A stretch of DNA of 64,000 nt from Flavobacterium sp. (GTDB lineage Bacteria; Bacteroidota; Bacteroidia; Flavobacteriales; Flavobacteriaceae): positions 1 to 64,000 of the forward strand of contig JASLED010000019.1 of NCBI GenBank assembly GCA_030151255.1, read 5' to 3'. The notes below the pieces were generated by a model. The model was not told the origin of the DNA, searched no databases, and was given only the letters and a program-made list of their open reading frames with translations. Every line of letters starts with the position of its first letter. Positions within the stretch are counted from its first letter, which is position 1. The translations under genes were made by a program, and so were the position numbers. This document shows, piece after piece, positions 34,775-43,628 of this stretch.

Positions 34775-35845
34775 ATGAGCCATAAAGAAGAAAATATTAA
34801 AGTAGGAATATCTATCGGCGATTTAAACGGTATTGGTCCAGAAGTAATACTTAAATGTTTCGAAGACAATAGAATGCTTGAGTTTTGTACACCTATAATA
34901 TTTGGTAGTTCAAAACCATTATCATACGTTAAAAAAAACATCAATAGCAATGTGAATTTTCAAGGCATTGAAAGTATTGAACAAGCTATTACCGGTAAAG
35001 TAAACGTATTAAATCTTTGGAAAGAAAATGTAAACATAAACTTTGGCCAAAATGATCCTTTGGTTGGAGAATACGCTATAAAATCTTTTACCGCAGCAAC
35101 AGCCGCTTTAAAAAATGGCGATATAGATGTTTTAGTTACTGCTCCTATCAACAAATACAATACTCAATTAGAAGATTTCAAATACCCTGGACACACTAAT
35201 TATTTAAACGAACAATTAGAAGGCGAAGCATTAATGCTATTGGTAAGCGATGAATTAAAAGTTGGTTTATTAACAGATCACTTACCCATTAAAGATGTAG
35301 CACAAGCTATAACTCCAGATTTGATTATTAAAAAAGTAAAAACAATAGAAAATGCATTAATCAATGACTTCAATATTCTAAAACCACGCATAGCTGTACT
35401 TGGATTAAACCCACACGCAGGTGACGAAGGTGTTATAGGATCAGAAGAAATAGATATCATAAAACCAACAATCACGAAACTAGCCGAAGAAGGCGTTTTA
35501 GTTACCGGTCCATTTCCAGCAGATGGATTTTTTGGTTCTCAATTGTATTTAAAATTTGATGCAGTAATAGCTTGCTATCACGATCAGGGCTTAGCTCCAT
35601 TTAAAGCACTTTCATTTAGCAAGGGAATAAATTATACTGCCGGTTTAAACAAAATACGAACTTCACCCGATCATGGCACCGCTTATGATATAGCAGGAAA
35701 AAACCTAGCAGACCCTACCTCATTTATAGAAGCCTTATATTTGGCATTAGATATTTTCAAAAATAGAAGTAGAAATGAAGAAGCAGCTAGCAATCCGTTA
35801 ATTCCTCAAGAAAAAGAAAATAGCACAAAAAAATTTGATAATTAG
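34775..35845 (+). CDS. pdxA: 4-hydroxythreonine-4-phosphate dehydrogenase
   Basis: PdxA oxidises 4-phosphohydroxy-L-threonine in the DXP-dependent vitamin B6 pathway. The ATG at 34775 gives 356 residues and the family start VGISIGDLNGIGPEV. An earlier in-frame start at 34649 would run back into ribE and adds a low-complexity tail, so it is rejected. Metal-binding histidines appear in YPGHTNYL, ACYHDQGLAPFKAL and RTSPDHGTAYDIAG. It is the first gene of a run with yceD and rpmF, although yceD has its own promoter. Confidence 0.95.
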   Translation: MSHKEENIKVGISIGDLNGIGPEVILKCFEDNRMLEFCTPIIFGSSKPLSYVKKNINSNVNFQGIESIEQAITGKVNVLNLWKENVNINFGQNDPLVGEYAIKSFTAATAALKNGDIDVLVTAPINKYNTQLEDFKYPGHTNYLNEQLEGEALMLLVSDELKVGLLTDHLPIKDVAQAITPDLIIKKVKTIENALINDFNILKPRIAVLGLNPHAGDEGVIGSEEIDIIKPTITKLAEEGVLVTGPFPADGFFGSQLYLKFDAVIACYHDQGLAPFKALSFSKGINYTAGLNKIRTSPDHGTAYDIAGKNLADPTSFIEALYLALDIFKNRSRNEEAASNPLIPQEKENSTKKFDN

Positions 35846-35846
35846 C

Positions 35847-35874
35847 TTGTAATAATAATATTTTTTTATCTTTG
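35847..35874 (+). promoter_or_regulatory. Bacteroidota promoter for yceD-rpmF
   Basis: TTG (35847-35849), 17 bases, then TATCTTTG (35867-35874) is a full match to the Bacteroidota -33/-7 consensus. Transcription would start near 35881, about 15 bases before the ATG at 35896. It overlaps an apparent earlier TTG start, which argues against that start. Confidence 0.75.
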
Positions 35875-35895
35875 CACGCTCAAATCATTCATTTG

Positions 35896-36474
35896 ATGAA
35901 TACCGAAAAAACATATTCAATATCCTTTACTGGATTGAAAGATGGAAATCATACGTTTGAATACGTTATAGATAATAAGTTTTTTGAAAACTTTTCTTAT
36001 GACGATTTCAACAGTATAAACACAAAAATAACCGTTCTTTTAAATAAGAAAACAAATCTACTGGAAGTAAAACTAACAGCAGAAGGAGTAGTAAATGTTC
36101 CTTGTGATAGCACAAATGAAAACTTCGACTTACCAATTGAAAATGAATTCAATTTAATAGTAAAGTTTGGAGAAGAATTTAACAACGATCACGACGAATT
36201 ACTTGTAATTCCATTTACAGCTCATGAAATAGATTTAACGCATTATATTTACGAATTATTAGTGCTTTCTATTCCTGTAAAAAGAGTACATCCTGATGTA
36301 GTAGAAGATGAAGACGAGTTTGACGAAGATGAATTTGATTCACTATTTGATGATGACAATGACGATTTTGACAACATTGAAGATTTCGATGACGAAGATA
36401 TAGATGAAGATTCTAATAATAAAGAAATAGATCCCAGATGGGACGAATTAAAAAAACTATTAACGGATAAATAA
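35896..36474 (+). CDS. YceD/DUF177-family protein (23S rRNA accumulation protein)
   Basis: The ATG at 35896 gives 192 residues. The first half (about 1-130) resembles the YceD/DUF177 family: FTGLKDGNHTFEYVIDNKFF, then EVKLTAEGVVNVPCDS, where one of the two usual CxxC pairs is reduced to a single cysteine. The C-terminal 55 residues are an acidic Asp/Glu tail. Family members are encoded beside rpmF in most bacteria and affect 23S rRNA levels. The gene lies nine bases before rpmF and has its own promoter, so the two are expressed together. Confidence 0.88.
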   Translation: MNTEKTYSISFTGLKDGNHTFEYVIDNKFFENFSYDDFNSINTKITVLLNKKTNLLEVKLTAEGVVNVPCDSTNENFDLPIENEFNLIVKFGEEFNNDHDELLVIPFTAHEIDLTHYIYELLVLSIPVKRVHPDVVEDEDEFDEDEFDSLFDDDNDDFDNIEDFDDEDIDEDSNNKEIDPRWDELKKLLTDK

Positions 36475-36483
36475 TATAGTAAA

Positions 36484-36681
36484 ATGGCACATCCTAAGAG
36501 AAAGACCTCGAAAACAAGAAGAGATAAAAGAAGAACGCATTACAAAGCTGTAGCTCCGACTATCGCTACTTGTCCTGTTACTGGTGAAGCTCACTTATTT
36601 CACAGAGCTTACTGGCACGAAGGTAAGCTTTACTACAGAGGACAAGTTGTAATTGACAAAACAACAGAAGTAGAGGCATAA
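36484..36681 (+). CDS. rpmF: 50S ribosomal protein bL32
   Basis: The 65-residue basic protein starts MAHPKRKTSKTRRDKRR, the standard L32 beginning, and contains CPVTGEAHLFHRAYW. The zinc-binding cysteine set of many L32 proteins is absent (only one Cys remains), the zinc-free form common in this phylum. It follows yceD after nine bases and is closed by a hairpin terminator, so the downstream fabH gene is read from its own promoter. Confidence 0.97.
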   Translation: MAHPKRKTSKTRRDKRRTHYKAVAPTIATCPVTGEAHLFHRAYWHEGKLYYRGQVVIDKTTEVEA

Positions 36682-36697
36682 GCTTTAGAACAGAACA

Positions 36698-36727
36698 AAC
36701 TCTCACATGCTGTGGGAGTTTTTTTTT
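36698..36727 (+). terminator. Intrinsic terminator after rpmF
   Basis: Stem AACTCTCACA with TGTGGGAGTT (one G-U pair, loop TGC) and a nine-T tail, 17 bases beyond the rpmF stop. Confidence 0.85.
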
Positions 36728-36801
36728 ATTCGAAATAGACACTAAAAACGTATTTTATCGCTAAAATTCGGTTAAAAACGTTTTTTTTTGTAATTTTCCC
36801 T

Positions 36802-36809
36802 TATTTTTG
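36802..36809 (+). promoter_or_regulatory. -7 box for fabH-accB-accC
   Basis: TATTTTTG matches TAnnTTTG and ends 30 bases before the fabH ATG at 36840. The nearest TTG upstream (36788-36790) is only 11 bases away, shorter than usual. The box also overlaps an alternative TTG start at 36807, which makes that start unlikely. Confidence 0.5.
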
Positions 36810-36839
36810 GAATGTTTTTATAAAGTAAAGCAACACCGT

Positions 36840-37838
36840 ATGACTAAAATAAACGCAGCCATTACTGCCGTTGGTTGTTATTTGCCCGAAACAAAATTGA
36901 CCAACACGGACTTGGAAACAATGGTTGAAACCAATGACGAATGGATTACCTCTCGTACAGGTATTAAAGAACGTAGAATTCTAAAAGTACCTGGAGCAGG
37001 CGCTTCGTACATGGCTATCAAAGCAGCTGAAAATTTAATAGAAAAATCGGGAGTAGATCCAAAAGAGATTGATCTAGTTTTAGTAGCAACTGCAACTGCA
37101 GATATGCCTGTAGCTGCAACTGCAGTATATGTAGCAACACAAATTGGTGCAACAAATGCATTTGCATTTGATTTACAAGCAGCCTGTTCAAGCTTTTTAT
37201 ACGGAATGTCTGTATCTTCTGCTTATATTGAATCAGGAAAATACAAAAAAGTACTATTAATTGGTGCAGATAAAATGTCATCAATTATAGATTACACAGA
37301 TAGAGCAACTTGTATTATTTTTGGAGATGCCGCTGGTGCAGCATTGTTCGAACCAAATACTGAAGGCTTAGGTATTATTGATGAATACTTAAGAAGTGAT
37401 GGTATTGGAAGAGAATTTCTAAAAATTGACGCAGGAGGATCTATTCTACCGCCATCAGCAGAAACTGTGGCAAACAAACAACATTATGTATTCCAAGACG
37501 GTAAAACTGTCTTCAAATATGCCGTATCTAATATGGCTGACGTTAGTGAAAAAATCATGCAACGCAACAACCTTACTCATAACGATGTAAACTGGTTGGC
37601 TGCACACCAAGCAAACAAACGAATCATTGACGCAACAGCTCATAGAATGGGAGTAGACGACTCAAAAGTACTTATGAACATTGAGAAATACGGCAATACA
37701 ACATCTGCTACTTTACCTCTATTATTATGTGATTTTGAAAAACAACTAAAAAAAGGCGACAATATTATTTTCGCTACTTTTGGAGGTGGTTTCACATGGG
37801 GATCTATATATCTAAAGTGGGCTTACAATAGTAATTAA
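36840..37838 (+). CDS. fabH: Beta-ketoacyl-ACP synthase III
   Basis: FabH condenses acyl-CoA with malonyl-ACP to start fatty-acid synthesis. The ATG at 36840 gives 332 residues with the normal start MTKINAAITAVGCYLPE. The catalytic triad is visible: Cys in QAACSSFLYGM (about residue 114), His in LAAHQANKRI (about 255) and Asn in YGNTTSATLPLLL (about 285). In Bacteroidota FabH often prefers branched primers, but that cannot be read here. It is followed by accB and accC, so initiation and malonyl-CoA supply are linked. PlsX, found next to fabH in many bacteria, is absent. Confidence 0.96.
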   Translation: MTKINAAITAVGCYLPETKLTNTDLETMVETNDEWITSRTGIKERRILKVPGAGASYMAIKAAENLIEKSGVDPKEIDLVLVATATADMPVAATAVYVATQIGATNAFAFDLQAACSSFLYGMSVSSAYIESGKYKKVLLIGADKMSSIIDYTDRATCIIFGDAAGAALFEPNTEGLGIIDEYLRSDGIGREFLKIDAGGSILPPSAETVANKQHYVFQDGKTVFKYAVSNMADVSEKIMQRNNLTHNDVNWLAAHQANKRIIDATAHRMGVDDSKVLMNIEKYGNTTSATLPLLLCDFEKQLKKGDNIIFATFGGGFTWGSIYLKWAYNSN

Positions 37839-37869
37839 CAAGAAGAAAAACTAACGAATACTTTTCGGT

Positions 37870-38352
37870 ATGGACATTAAAGAAATTCAAAACCTAATCA
37901 AATTCGTAGCTAAATCAGGAGCTACAGAAGTAAAATTAGAAATGGATGATTTTAAAATCACCATCAAAACAACAGAAACAGGAAACACTGAAACTACTTA
38001 CATTCAGCAAGTACCTGCAACAACTGCAATTCAAGCTGCACCAGTTGTTGCTGCGCCAGTTGTAGAGAATGCACCAGTTGCTACTGAAGCAAAAGCTGAT
38101 GAAAATTCTAAATATATTACTGTAAAATCTCCTATCATTGGTACATTCTACAGAAAACCATCACCAGACAAAGCTCCATTCGCAGAAGTTGGAACTGTAG
38201 TAAAACCAGGTGACGTTTTATGTGTAATTGAAGCGATGAAATTATTCAACGAAATTGAATCAGAAGTTTCAGGAAAAATCGTTAAAGTATTAATTGACGA
38301 CTCTTCTCCAGTTGAATTTGATCAACCATTATTCTTAGTTGATCCATCTTAA
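37870..38352 (+). CDS. accB: Biotin carboxyl carrier protein of acetyl-CoA carboxylase
   Basis: AccB carries the biotin that moves CO2 from biotin carboxylase to carboxyltransferase. The 160-residue protein has an N-terminal helical segment, an Ala/Pro/Val-rich flexible linker (about 55-85, with repeated APVV motifs) and the biotinyl domain (about 85-158), with the biotin lysine in CVIEAMKLFNE (about residue 125). Length and layout match the family. It lies 31 bases after fabH and 64 before accC. Confidence 0.96.
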   Translation: MDIKEIQNLIKFVAKSGATEVKLEMDDFKITIKTTETGNTETTYIQQVPATTAIQAAPVVAAPVVENAPVATEAKADENSKYITVKSPIIGTFYRKPSPDKAPFAEVGTVVKPGDVLCVIEAMKLFNEIESEVSGKIVKVLIDDSSPVEFDQPLFLVDPS

Positions 38353-38416
38353 GAAATTAAGAATCGTTCTTTTAAACTTAATAAAAGAAAAAAATTACAT
38401 TTAAAAATTTCAAAAG

Positions 38417-39766
38417 ATGTTTAAAAAAATATTAATTGCAAATAGAGGCGAAATTGCTTTACGCATCATCAGAACGTGTAAAGAAATGGGAATCAAAACA
38501 GTAGCAGTTTACTCTACTGCTGATGCAGATAGCCTTCACGTTCGATTTGCTGATGAAGCTGTTTGTATAGGACCTGCTCCTTCAAGCCAATCGTATTTAA
38601 AAATATCAAACATTATAGCTGCTGCAGAAATTACAAATGCAGACGCTATACACCCAGGATATGGTTTCTTAGCTGAAAATGCTAAATTTTCAAAAATCTG
38701 TCAAGAGCACGGAGTAAAATTCATCGGTGCATCTCCAGAGATGATTGAAAAAATGGGAGACAAAGCTACTGCAAAAGAAACAATGAAAGCTGCTGGAGTA
38801 CCTACTGTACCGGGTTCAGAAGGTTTATTAGAATCTGTTGAACACGCTAAAGCTACAGCAAAAGCAATTGGTTATCCAGTAATGATGAAAGCTACAGCAG
38901 GTGGTGGTGGAAAAGGAATGCGTGAAATCTTCAAAGAAGAAGACCTAGACAGAGCTTGGGAAAGCGCAAGAAACGAAGCTGCTGCTGCATTTGGAAATGA
39001 CGGTATGTACATGGAAAAACTAATTGTAGATCCACGTCATATTGAAATCCAAATTGTAGGAGATCAATACGGAAAAGCTTGTCACCTTTCTGAAAGAGAC
39101 TGTTCTATTCAAAGACGTCACCAAAAACTTACAGAAGAAACCCCTTCTCCATTCATGACAGACGAATTGAGAGATAAAATGGGAGAAGCTGCTGTAAAAG
39201 CTGCAGAATTCATCAAATACGAAGGTGCTGGAACAATTGAATTTTTAGTAGACAAAGATCGTAACTTCTACTTTATGGAAATGAATACTCGTATCCAAGT
39301 AGAACACCCAATTACTGAACAAGTAATTGATTATGATTTAATTCGTGAACAAATTTTAGTAGCTGCTGGTGTGCCAATTTCTGGAAAAAATTATTTACCA
39401 AAACTTCATTCAATCGAAGTTCGTATTAATGCTGAAGATCCATTCAACGACTTCAGACCTTCTCCAGGAAAAATAACGACATTACATGCTCCAGGCGGGC
39501 ATGGAGTACGTTTAGACACACATGTTTATTCTGGTTACTCTATTCCTCCAAATTACGATTCAATGATCGCTAAATTAATTACAACTGCTCAAACAAGAGA
39601 AGAAGCAATTAATAAAATGAAGCGTGCATTAGACGAATTTGTTATTGAAGGAATTAAAACAACTATTCCATTCCACAGACAATTAATGGACGATCCAAAC
39701 TATATTGCTGGTAATTATACAACAGCATTTATGGAATCATTTCACATGAAACCAATTGAAGAATAG
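38417..39766 (+). CDS. accC: Biotin carboxylase subunit of acetyl-CoA carboxylase
   Basis: AccC carboxylates biotin on AccB using ATP and bicarbonate. The 449-residue protein shows the start KILIANRGEIALRIIRT, the ATP-grasp glycine loop MKATAGGGGKGMREI, the metal and bicarbonate site FMEMNTRIQVEHPITEQ, and the C-terminal RINAEDPFNDFRPSPG. Its size is that of the standard enzyme. A strong hairpin terminator follows it, which closes the fabH-accB-accC transcript. The carboxyltransferase genes accA and accD are not in this window. Confidence 0.97.
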   Translation: MFKKILIANRGEIALRIIRTCKEMGIKTVAVYSTADADSLHVRFADEAVCIGPAPSSQSYLKISNIIAAAEITNADAIHPGYGFLAENAKFSKICQEHGVKFIGASPEMIEKMGDKATAKETMKAAGVPTVPGSEGLLESVEHAKATAKAIGYPVMMKATAGGGGKGMREIFKEEDLDRAWESARNEAAAAFGNDGMYMEKLIVDPRHIEIQIVGDQYGKACHLSERDCSIQRRHQKLTEETPSPFMTDELRDKMGEAAVKAAEFIKYEGAGTIEFLVDKDRNFYFMEMNTRIQVEHPITEQVIDYDLIREQILVAAGVPISGKNYLPKLHSIEVRINAEDPFNDFRPSPGKITTLHAPGGHGVRLDTHVYSGYSIPPNYDSMIAKLITTAQTREEAINKMKRALDEFVIEGIKTTIPFHRQLMDDPNYIAGNYTTAFMESFHMKPIEE

Positions 39767-39784
39767 TTTAAAAAACATAATTAT

Positions 39785-39826
39785 AAAAAGCAGATTAATT
39801 TTCAAAAATTAATCTGCTTTTTTATT
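39785..39826 (+). terminator. Intrinsic terminator after accC
   Basis: A long stem (AAAAGCAGATTAATTT with AAATTAATCTGCTTTT, small loop) is followed by a T run, 18 bases beyond the accC stop. Confidence 0.88.
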
Positions 39827-39934
39827 TTATACATTAAATCCTTTAATAAATCATACAAAATAGTTGAAAATTAAAGAAAAAAATATTTTTTAAAAATAAA
39901 ATAAAAACTTTCACGTTACCCGCCAAAAAAATTA

Positions 39935-39942
39935 TATATTTG
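39935..39942 (+). promoter_or_regulatory. -7 box for the cold-shock gene
   Basis: TATATTTG, a full TAnnTTTG match, ends 29 bases before the ATG at 39972. No TTG is found at the usual -33 distance. Confidence 0.5.
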
Positions 39943-39971
39943 GAACTCTAATATATTTATTTTTAAAAAAA

Positions 39972-40172
39972 ATGCACACAGGCGTAATTAAATTCTTCAA
40001 CGAAGACAAAGGATTTGGTTTTATCACCAACGACTCAACAAAACAAGACATTTTTGTTCACATCACAGGATTAAAAACAAAAAATGTAGAGCAAGGTAAT
40101 CGTGTTTCTTACGAAGAAGAACAAGGAAAAAAAGGGCTTATAGCTACTAATGTTCAAGTGATAGAAGATTAA
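39972..40172 (+). CDS. Cold-shock domain protein (CspA family)
   Basis: The 66-residue protein is a single OB-fold cold-shock domain. The RNA-binding motifs are RNP1 (KGFGFITND) and RNP2 (DIFVHITGL), with an N-terminal TGVIKFFNEDKG. Such proteins bind single-stranded RNA and melt secondary structure as RNA chaperones. It is small, monocistronic, with its own -7 box and terminator, just upstream of the complex I operon. Whether it is induced by cold is not evident from the sequence. Confidence 0.95.
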   Translation: MHTGVIKFFNEDKGFGFITNDSTKQDIFVHITGLKTKNVEQGNRVSYEEEQGKKGLIATNVQVIED

Positions 40173-40197
40173 AAAAATATATAATTTTCCATTACAC

Positions 40198-40231
40198 AAA
40201 GCTGTCTAATTCAATTTAGGCAGCTTTTTTT
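40198..40231 (+). terminator. Intrinsic terminator after the cold-shock gene
   Basis: Stem AAAGCTGTCTAA with TTAGGCAGCTTT (one G-U pair) and a T tail. It separates the cold-shock gene from nuoA. Confidence 0.83.
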
Positions 40232-40317
40232 ATTACTAATTCTTTTTATTTATAATTAATCTAAATATATATTAACAATTATTAAGAAATTCTACTAATC
40301 CATAGAGTTCCAAAGCT

Positions 40318-40347
40318 TTGTAAAGACGAACTATGGCTCTATATTTG
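40318..40347 (+). promoter_or_regulatory. Promoter of the nuo operon
   Basis: TTG (40318-40320), 19 bases, then TATATTTG (40340-40347) matches the Bacteroidota consensus. Transcription would begin near 40353, about 26 bases before the nuoA ATG. No second promoter was noted inside the operon. Confidence 0.7.
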
Positions 40348-40378
40348 TATGTCGTATTTTAACATAAAACTTTTACTT

Positions 40379-40744
40379 ATGCAATCAACTCAACTCGACT
40401 TTATACCCATTTTAATGCAAATTGCACTTGCCGCTGGTTTTGTGGCAGTTACAATATGGGTTTCTGACAAATTAGGTCCGAAAAAACATTCGAAAGTTAA
40501 AGACAGTACTTGGGAATGTGGGATTGAATCTTTAGGTAATGCAAGAATACCTTTTAATGTAAAATACTTTTTGGTAGCAATTTTATTCGTTCTTTTTGAC
40601 GTTGAAGTAGTTTTCCTTTATCCTTGGGCAATGAATTTTCAAGAACTTGGATGGGATGGACTTGCGAAAATGGGAATCTTTTTATTTCTATTGGTAGTTG
40701 GGCTGTTATACGAATTTAAGAAAAAAGGCCTTGAGTGGGATTAA
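40379..40744 (+). CDS. nuoA: NADH-quinone oxidoreductase subunit A
   Basis: NuoA is a small membrane-arm subunit of complex I at the junction with the peripheral arm. The ATG at 40379 gives 121 residues and a normal N-terminus (MQSTQLDFIPILMQIALA). An upstream in-frame start at 40349 falls inside or next to the promoter and adds ten residues. Three hydrophobic helices are visible. The loop with STWECGIESLGNARIPFNVKYF contains the conserved cysteine of the family. Confidence 0.93.
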   Translation: MQSTQLDFIPILMQIALAAGFVAVTIWVSDKLGPKKHSKVKDSTWECGIESLGNARIPFNVKYFLVAILFVLFDVEVVFLYPWAMNFQELGWDGLAKMGIFLFLLVVGLLYEFKKKGLEWD

Positions 40745-40757
40745 ATAAATTAGGAAA

Positions 40758-41312
40758 ATGAGTGAGAAAAAATATAATACAGTAGAGGCTCCTGATGGAT
40801 ATGTAGGAGAAGGTTTTTTTGCTACTAAACTTAGTGAAGTAGTTGGATTGGCACGTGCAAATTCTATGTGGCCTTTGCCTTTTGCAACGTCATGTTGCGG
40901 TATTGAATTTATGGCTACAATGGCATCAACTTATGATGTAGCTCGTTTTGGTTCAGAACGTATGAGTTTCTCACCAAGACAAGCCGATATGCTTATGGTA
41001 ATGGGCACAATCTCTAAAAAAATGGCTCCTATTTTACGCCAAGTATATGAACAAATGGCCGAACCAAAATGGGTTATTGCTGTTGGAGCATGTGCATCGT
41101 CTGGTGGTATTTTTGATACTTATTCAGTATTACAAGGCATTGATAAAGTAATTCCAGTTGATGTTTATGTACCTGGATGCCCTCCTAGACCAGAACAAAT
41201 ACTTGATGGTATTATGAGGTTACAAGACGTTATAAAAGCAGAATCTGTTTATCGCAGAGGAACAAAAGAATACGATGAGTTATTAAAATCTTATAACATA
41301 GAAAGTAAGTAG
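40758..41312 (+). CDS. nuoB: NADH-quinone oxidoreductase subunit B
   Basis: NuoB carries iron-sulfur cluster N2, the last electron donor to quinone. The 184-residue protein shows the N2 cysteines: the adjacent pair in TSCCGIEFM, one in VGACASSGGIF and one in VPGCPPRPEQ. Size and start are normal. It lies 13 bases after nuoA and 2 bases before nuoC, so the genes are translated from one messenger. Confidence 0.97.
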   Translation: MSEKKYNTVEAPDGYVGEGFFATKLSEVVGLARANSMWPLPFATSCCGIEFMATMASTYDVARFGSERMSFSPRQADMLMVMGTISKKMAPILRQVYEQMAEPKWVIAVGACASSGGIFDTYSVLQGIDKVIPVDVYVPGCPPRPEQILDGIMRLQDVIKAESVYRRGTKEYDELLKSYNIESK

Positions 41313-41314
41313 TT

Positions 41315-41836
41315 ATGGCATTAGATAATCAAACGATACAAGAAGCACTAATTTCAAATTTCCCGCTTTCTGTAAAAGATTTTCACGAACAACATGGCAT
41401 GCTTGTTTTTGAAGCTACTGCTGAAGGAGTACACCAAGTTGTTAAATTCTTGAAAGAAAACGAACACATGAACTTCAATTTTATGACAGATGTATGTGGA
41501 GTACATTATCCAGATTTTGAAGAAGATAGACAATTAGCTGTTGTATACCATTTACACAACTGGATTGACAATGTGAGAATTCGTATTAAAACATATGTAA
41601 GTACTAAAAATCCAACGGTTGACTCAATGACAGATTTATTCAAATCTGCAAATTGGCAAGAAAGAGAAACTTTCGATTTCTACGGAATTATATTCAAAAA
41701 TCATCCGCAGTTAAAGAGAATTTTAAATATGGATGAAATGGAATCACATCCATTGAGAAAAGAATTTCCATTAGAAGATGGCGGAAGAACAGACAAAGAT
41801 GATAGATTCTTTGGTAGAACAATTCACAACTGTTAA
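41315..41836 (+). CDS. nuoC: NADH-quinone oxidoreductase subunit C
   Basis: NuoC (30 kDa-type) is a peripheral-arm subunit that binds NuoD near the quinone site. The 173-residue protein has the signature region ERETFDFYGIIFKNHPQLKRIL followed by HPLRKEFPLEDGGR. In E. coli NuoC is fused to NuoD, while here they are separate, as is usual in most bacteria. It lies 2 bases after nuoB. Confidence 0.96.
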   Translation: MALDNQTIQEALISNFPLSVKDFHEQHGMLVFEATAEGVHQVVKFLKENEHMNFNFMTDVCGVHYPDFEEDRQLAVVYHLHNWIDNVRIRIKTYVSTKNPTVDSMTDLFKSANWQERETFDFYGIIFKNHPQLKRILNMDEMESHPLRKEFPLEDGGRTDKDDRFFGRTIHNC

Positions 41837-41855
41837 ACGGATTAATTTTTAAGAT

Positions 41856-43091
41856 ATGTCAGACTTATTATTACCACCTGAGCAACGCTATGCTAAGCTT
41901 ATTGAAGATAAATTTCAAGAGGATGGAACTGAGTTACAAATTTTGAACTTAGGTCCCACTCACCCTGCAACGCATGGTATTTTTCAAAACATCATTTTAC
42001 TAGATGGGGAAAAAGTACTAGAAGGTGAAGGTACTGTTGGTTATATACACCGTGCATTCGAAAAAATTGCAGAAAACAGACCGTTTTATCAAATTAACGT
42101 CTTAACAGACCGTTTAAATTACTGTTCATCGCCAATTAATAATACTGCTTGGTGGATGACGGTTGAAAAAGCTTTGGGAATAGAAATTCCTAAACGCGTG
42201 CAATACTTGAGAGTTATCGTAATGGAATTGGCAAGAATTGCAGATCACATCGTTTGTAGCTCAGTAATGGGAGTAGATACAGGAGCTCTTACTGGCTTCT
42301 TATATGTATTCCAATACAGAGAAAAAATATATGAAATTTTCGAAGAAATTTCAGGTGCACGTTTAACTACCAATATGGGTAGAATTGGTGGATTTGAAAG
42401 AGAATGGAGTCCAGAGGTTTTCAAGAAAATTGATGAATTCTTAGCTGAATTTCCTGCTATTTGGAGTGAATTTGAAGGTTTATTGACAAGAAATAGAATC
42501 TTCATGGACAGAACCATAGGCGTTGGAGGTATTAGTGCTGAAGATGCTATTAACTTCGGTTTTACAGGCCCTAACCTAAGAGCTGCTGGTGTTGATTACG
42601 ATGTTCGTGTTGCAACTCCATATTGTTCTTATGAAGATTTTGACTTCGAAATTCCTGTTGGAACTGCAGGTGATTGCTACGATCGTTTCTGTGTAAGAAA
42701 TGCTGAAATTTGGGAAAGTTTAAAAATCATTCGCCAAGCTTTAGAAAAAATGCCTGAAGGACCTTACCATGCAGACGTTCCAGAGTATTATTTGCCTCCA
42801 AAAGAAGATGTTTATACCAACATGGAAGCATTAATCTATCACTTTAAAATTGTAATGGGTGAAGTTCCAGTTCCTATAACAGAGCTTTACAACTGCGTTG
42901 AAGCAGGTAATGGCGAATTAGGTTTCTACCTAATCACTGACGGAAGTAGAACTCCTTATCGCTTACATTTTAGAAGACCTTGTTTTATCATCTATCAAGC
43001 GTATAACGATATTGTAAAAGGCGGTATGTTGTCAGATGCTATTATCACCCTATCAAGTTTAAACATTATTGCAGGAGAATTAGACGCATAA
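41856..43091 (+). CDS. nuoD: NADH-quinone oxidoreductase subunit D
   Basis: NuoD (49 kDa-type) forms much of the quinone-binding cavity next to cluster N2. The 411-residue protein has LNLGPTHPATHGI, with the histidine that contacts quinone, GYIHRAFEKIAENRPFYQ and the final GELDA. It shares ancestry with the large subunit of NiFe hydrogenases, but the nickel-binding cysteines are absent, as expected. Length is normal for a separate NuoD. Confidence 0.97.
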   Translation: MSDLLLPPEQRYAKLIEDKFQEDGTELQILNLGPTHPATHGIFQNIILLDGEKVLEGEGTVGYIHRAFEKIAENRPFYQINVLTDRLNYCSSPINNTAWWMTVEKALGIEIPKRVQYLRVIVMELARIADHIVCSSVMGVDTGALTGFLYVFQYREKIYEIFEEISGARLTTNMGRIGGFEREWSPEVFKKIDEFLAEFPAIWSEFEGLLTRNRIFMDRTIGVGGISAEDAINFGFTGPNLRAAGVDYDVRVATPYCSYEDFDFEIPVGTAGDCYDRFCVRNAEIWESLKIIRQALEKMPEGPYHADVPEYYLPPKEDVYTNMEALIYHFKIVMGEVPVPITELYNCVEAGNGELGFYLITDGSRTPYRLHFRRPCFIIYQAYNDIVKGGMLSDAIITLSSLNIIAGELDA

Positions 43092-43093
43092 TC

Positions 43094-43624
43094 ATGGAAA
43101 CAAAAAAATACAAACAAAATATAAACATCACGCCAGAACTGCAAAGTCGTATTGACGAACTTTTAAGTCATTATCCATCAGACAAAAAGAAGTCGGCACT
43201 TTTGCCAGTATTGCATGCAGCTCAGGATGCGCACGACAATTGGTTGAGCGTAGAATTGATGGACAAAGTAGCAGAAATTTTAGACATTACTCCTATTGAG
43301 GTTTATGAAGTAGTTACTTTCTACTCTATGTATAACCAAAAACCAATGGGTAAATACATGTTTGAATTCTGCTTAACATCTTGCTGCGGAATTAGAGGAG
43401 CAGATGATATGATGGAATATGCTTGTGAAAAACTACAAATTAAACCAGGAGAAACTACAACTGATGGTCTATTTTCAGTAGTTGGTGTTCAGTGTTTAGG
43501 TGCTTGTGGATATGCCCCAATGATGCAATTGGGCGATTTCTATAAAGAAAATCTGACCAAAGAAAAAATCGACCAAATTATTGAAGACTGTAAAGCAGGA
43601 AACGTAATTCTTCATGATAAATAG
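43094..43624 (+). CDS. nuoE: NADH-quinone oxidoreductase subunit E
   Basis: NuoE (24 kDa-type) is part of the NADH-binding module and holds the [2Fe-2S] cluster N1a. The 176-residue protein has the four ligand cysteines in CLTSCCGIRG and CLGACGYAP, after a helical N-terminal half beginning with the HxxQ-type region LHAAQDAHDNWLS. It lies 2 bases after nuoD. Confidence 0.96.
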   Translation: METKKYKQNINITPELQSRIDELLSHYPSDKKKSALLPVLHAAQDAHDNWLSVELMDKVAEILDITPIEVYEVVTFYSMYNQKPMGKYMFEFCLTSCCGIRGADDMMEYACEKLQIKPGETTTDGLFSVVGVQCLGACGYAPMMQLGDFYKENLTKEKIDQIIEDCKAGNVILHDK

Positions 43625-43628
43625 TAAT

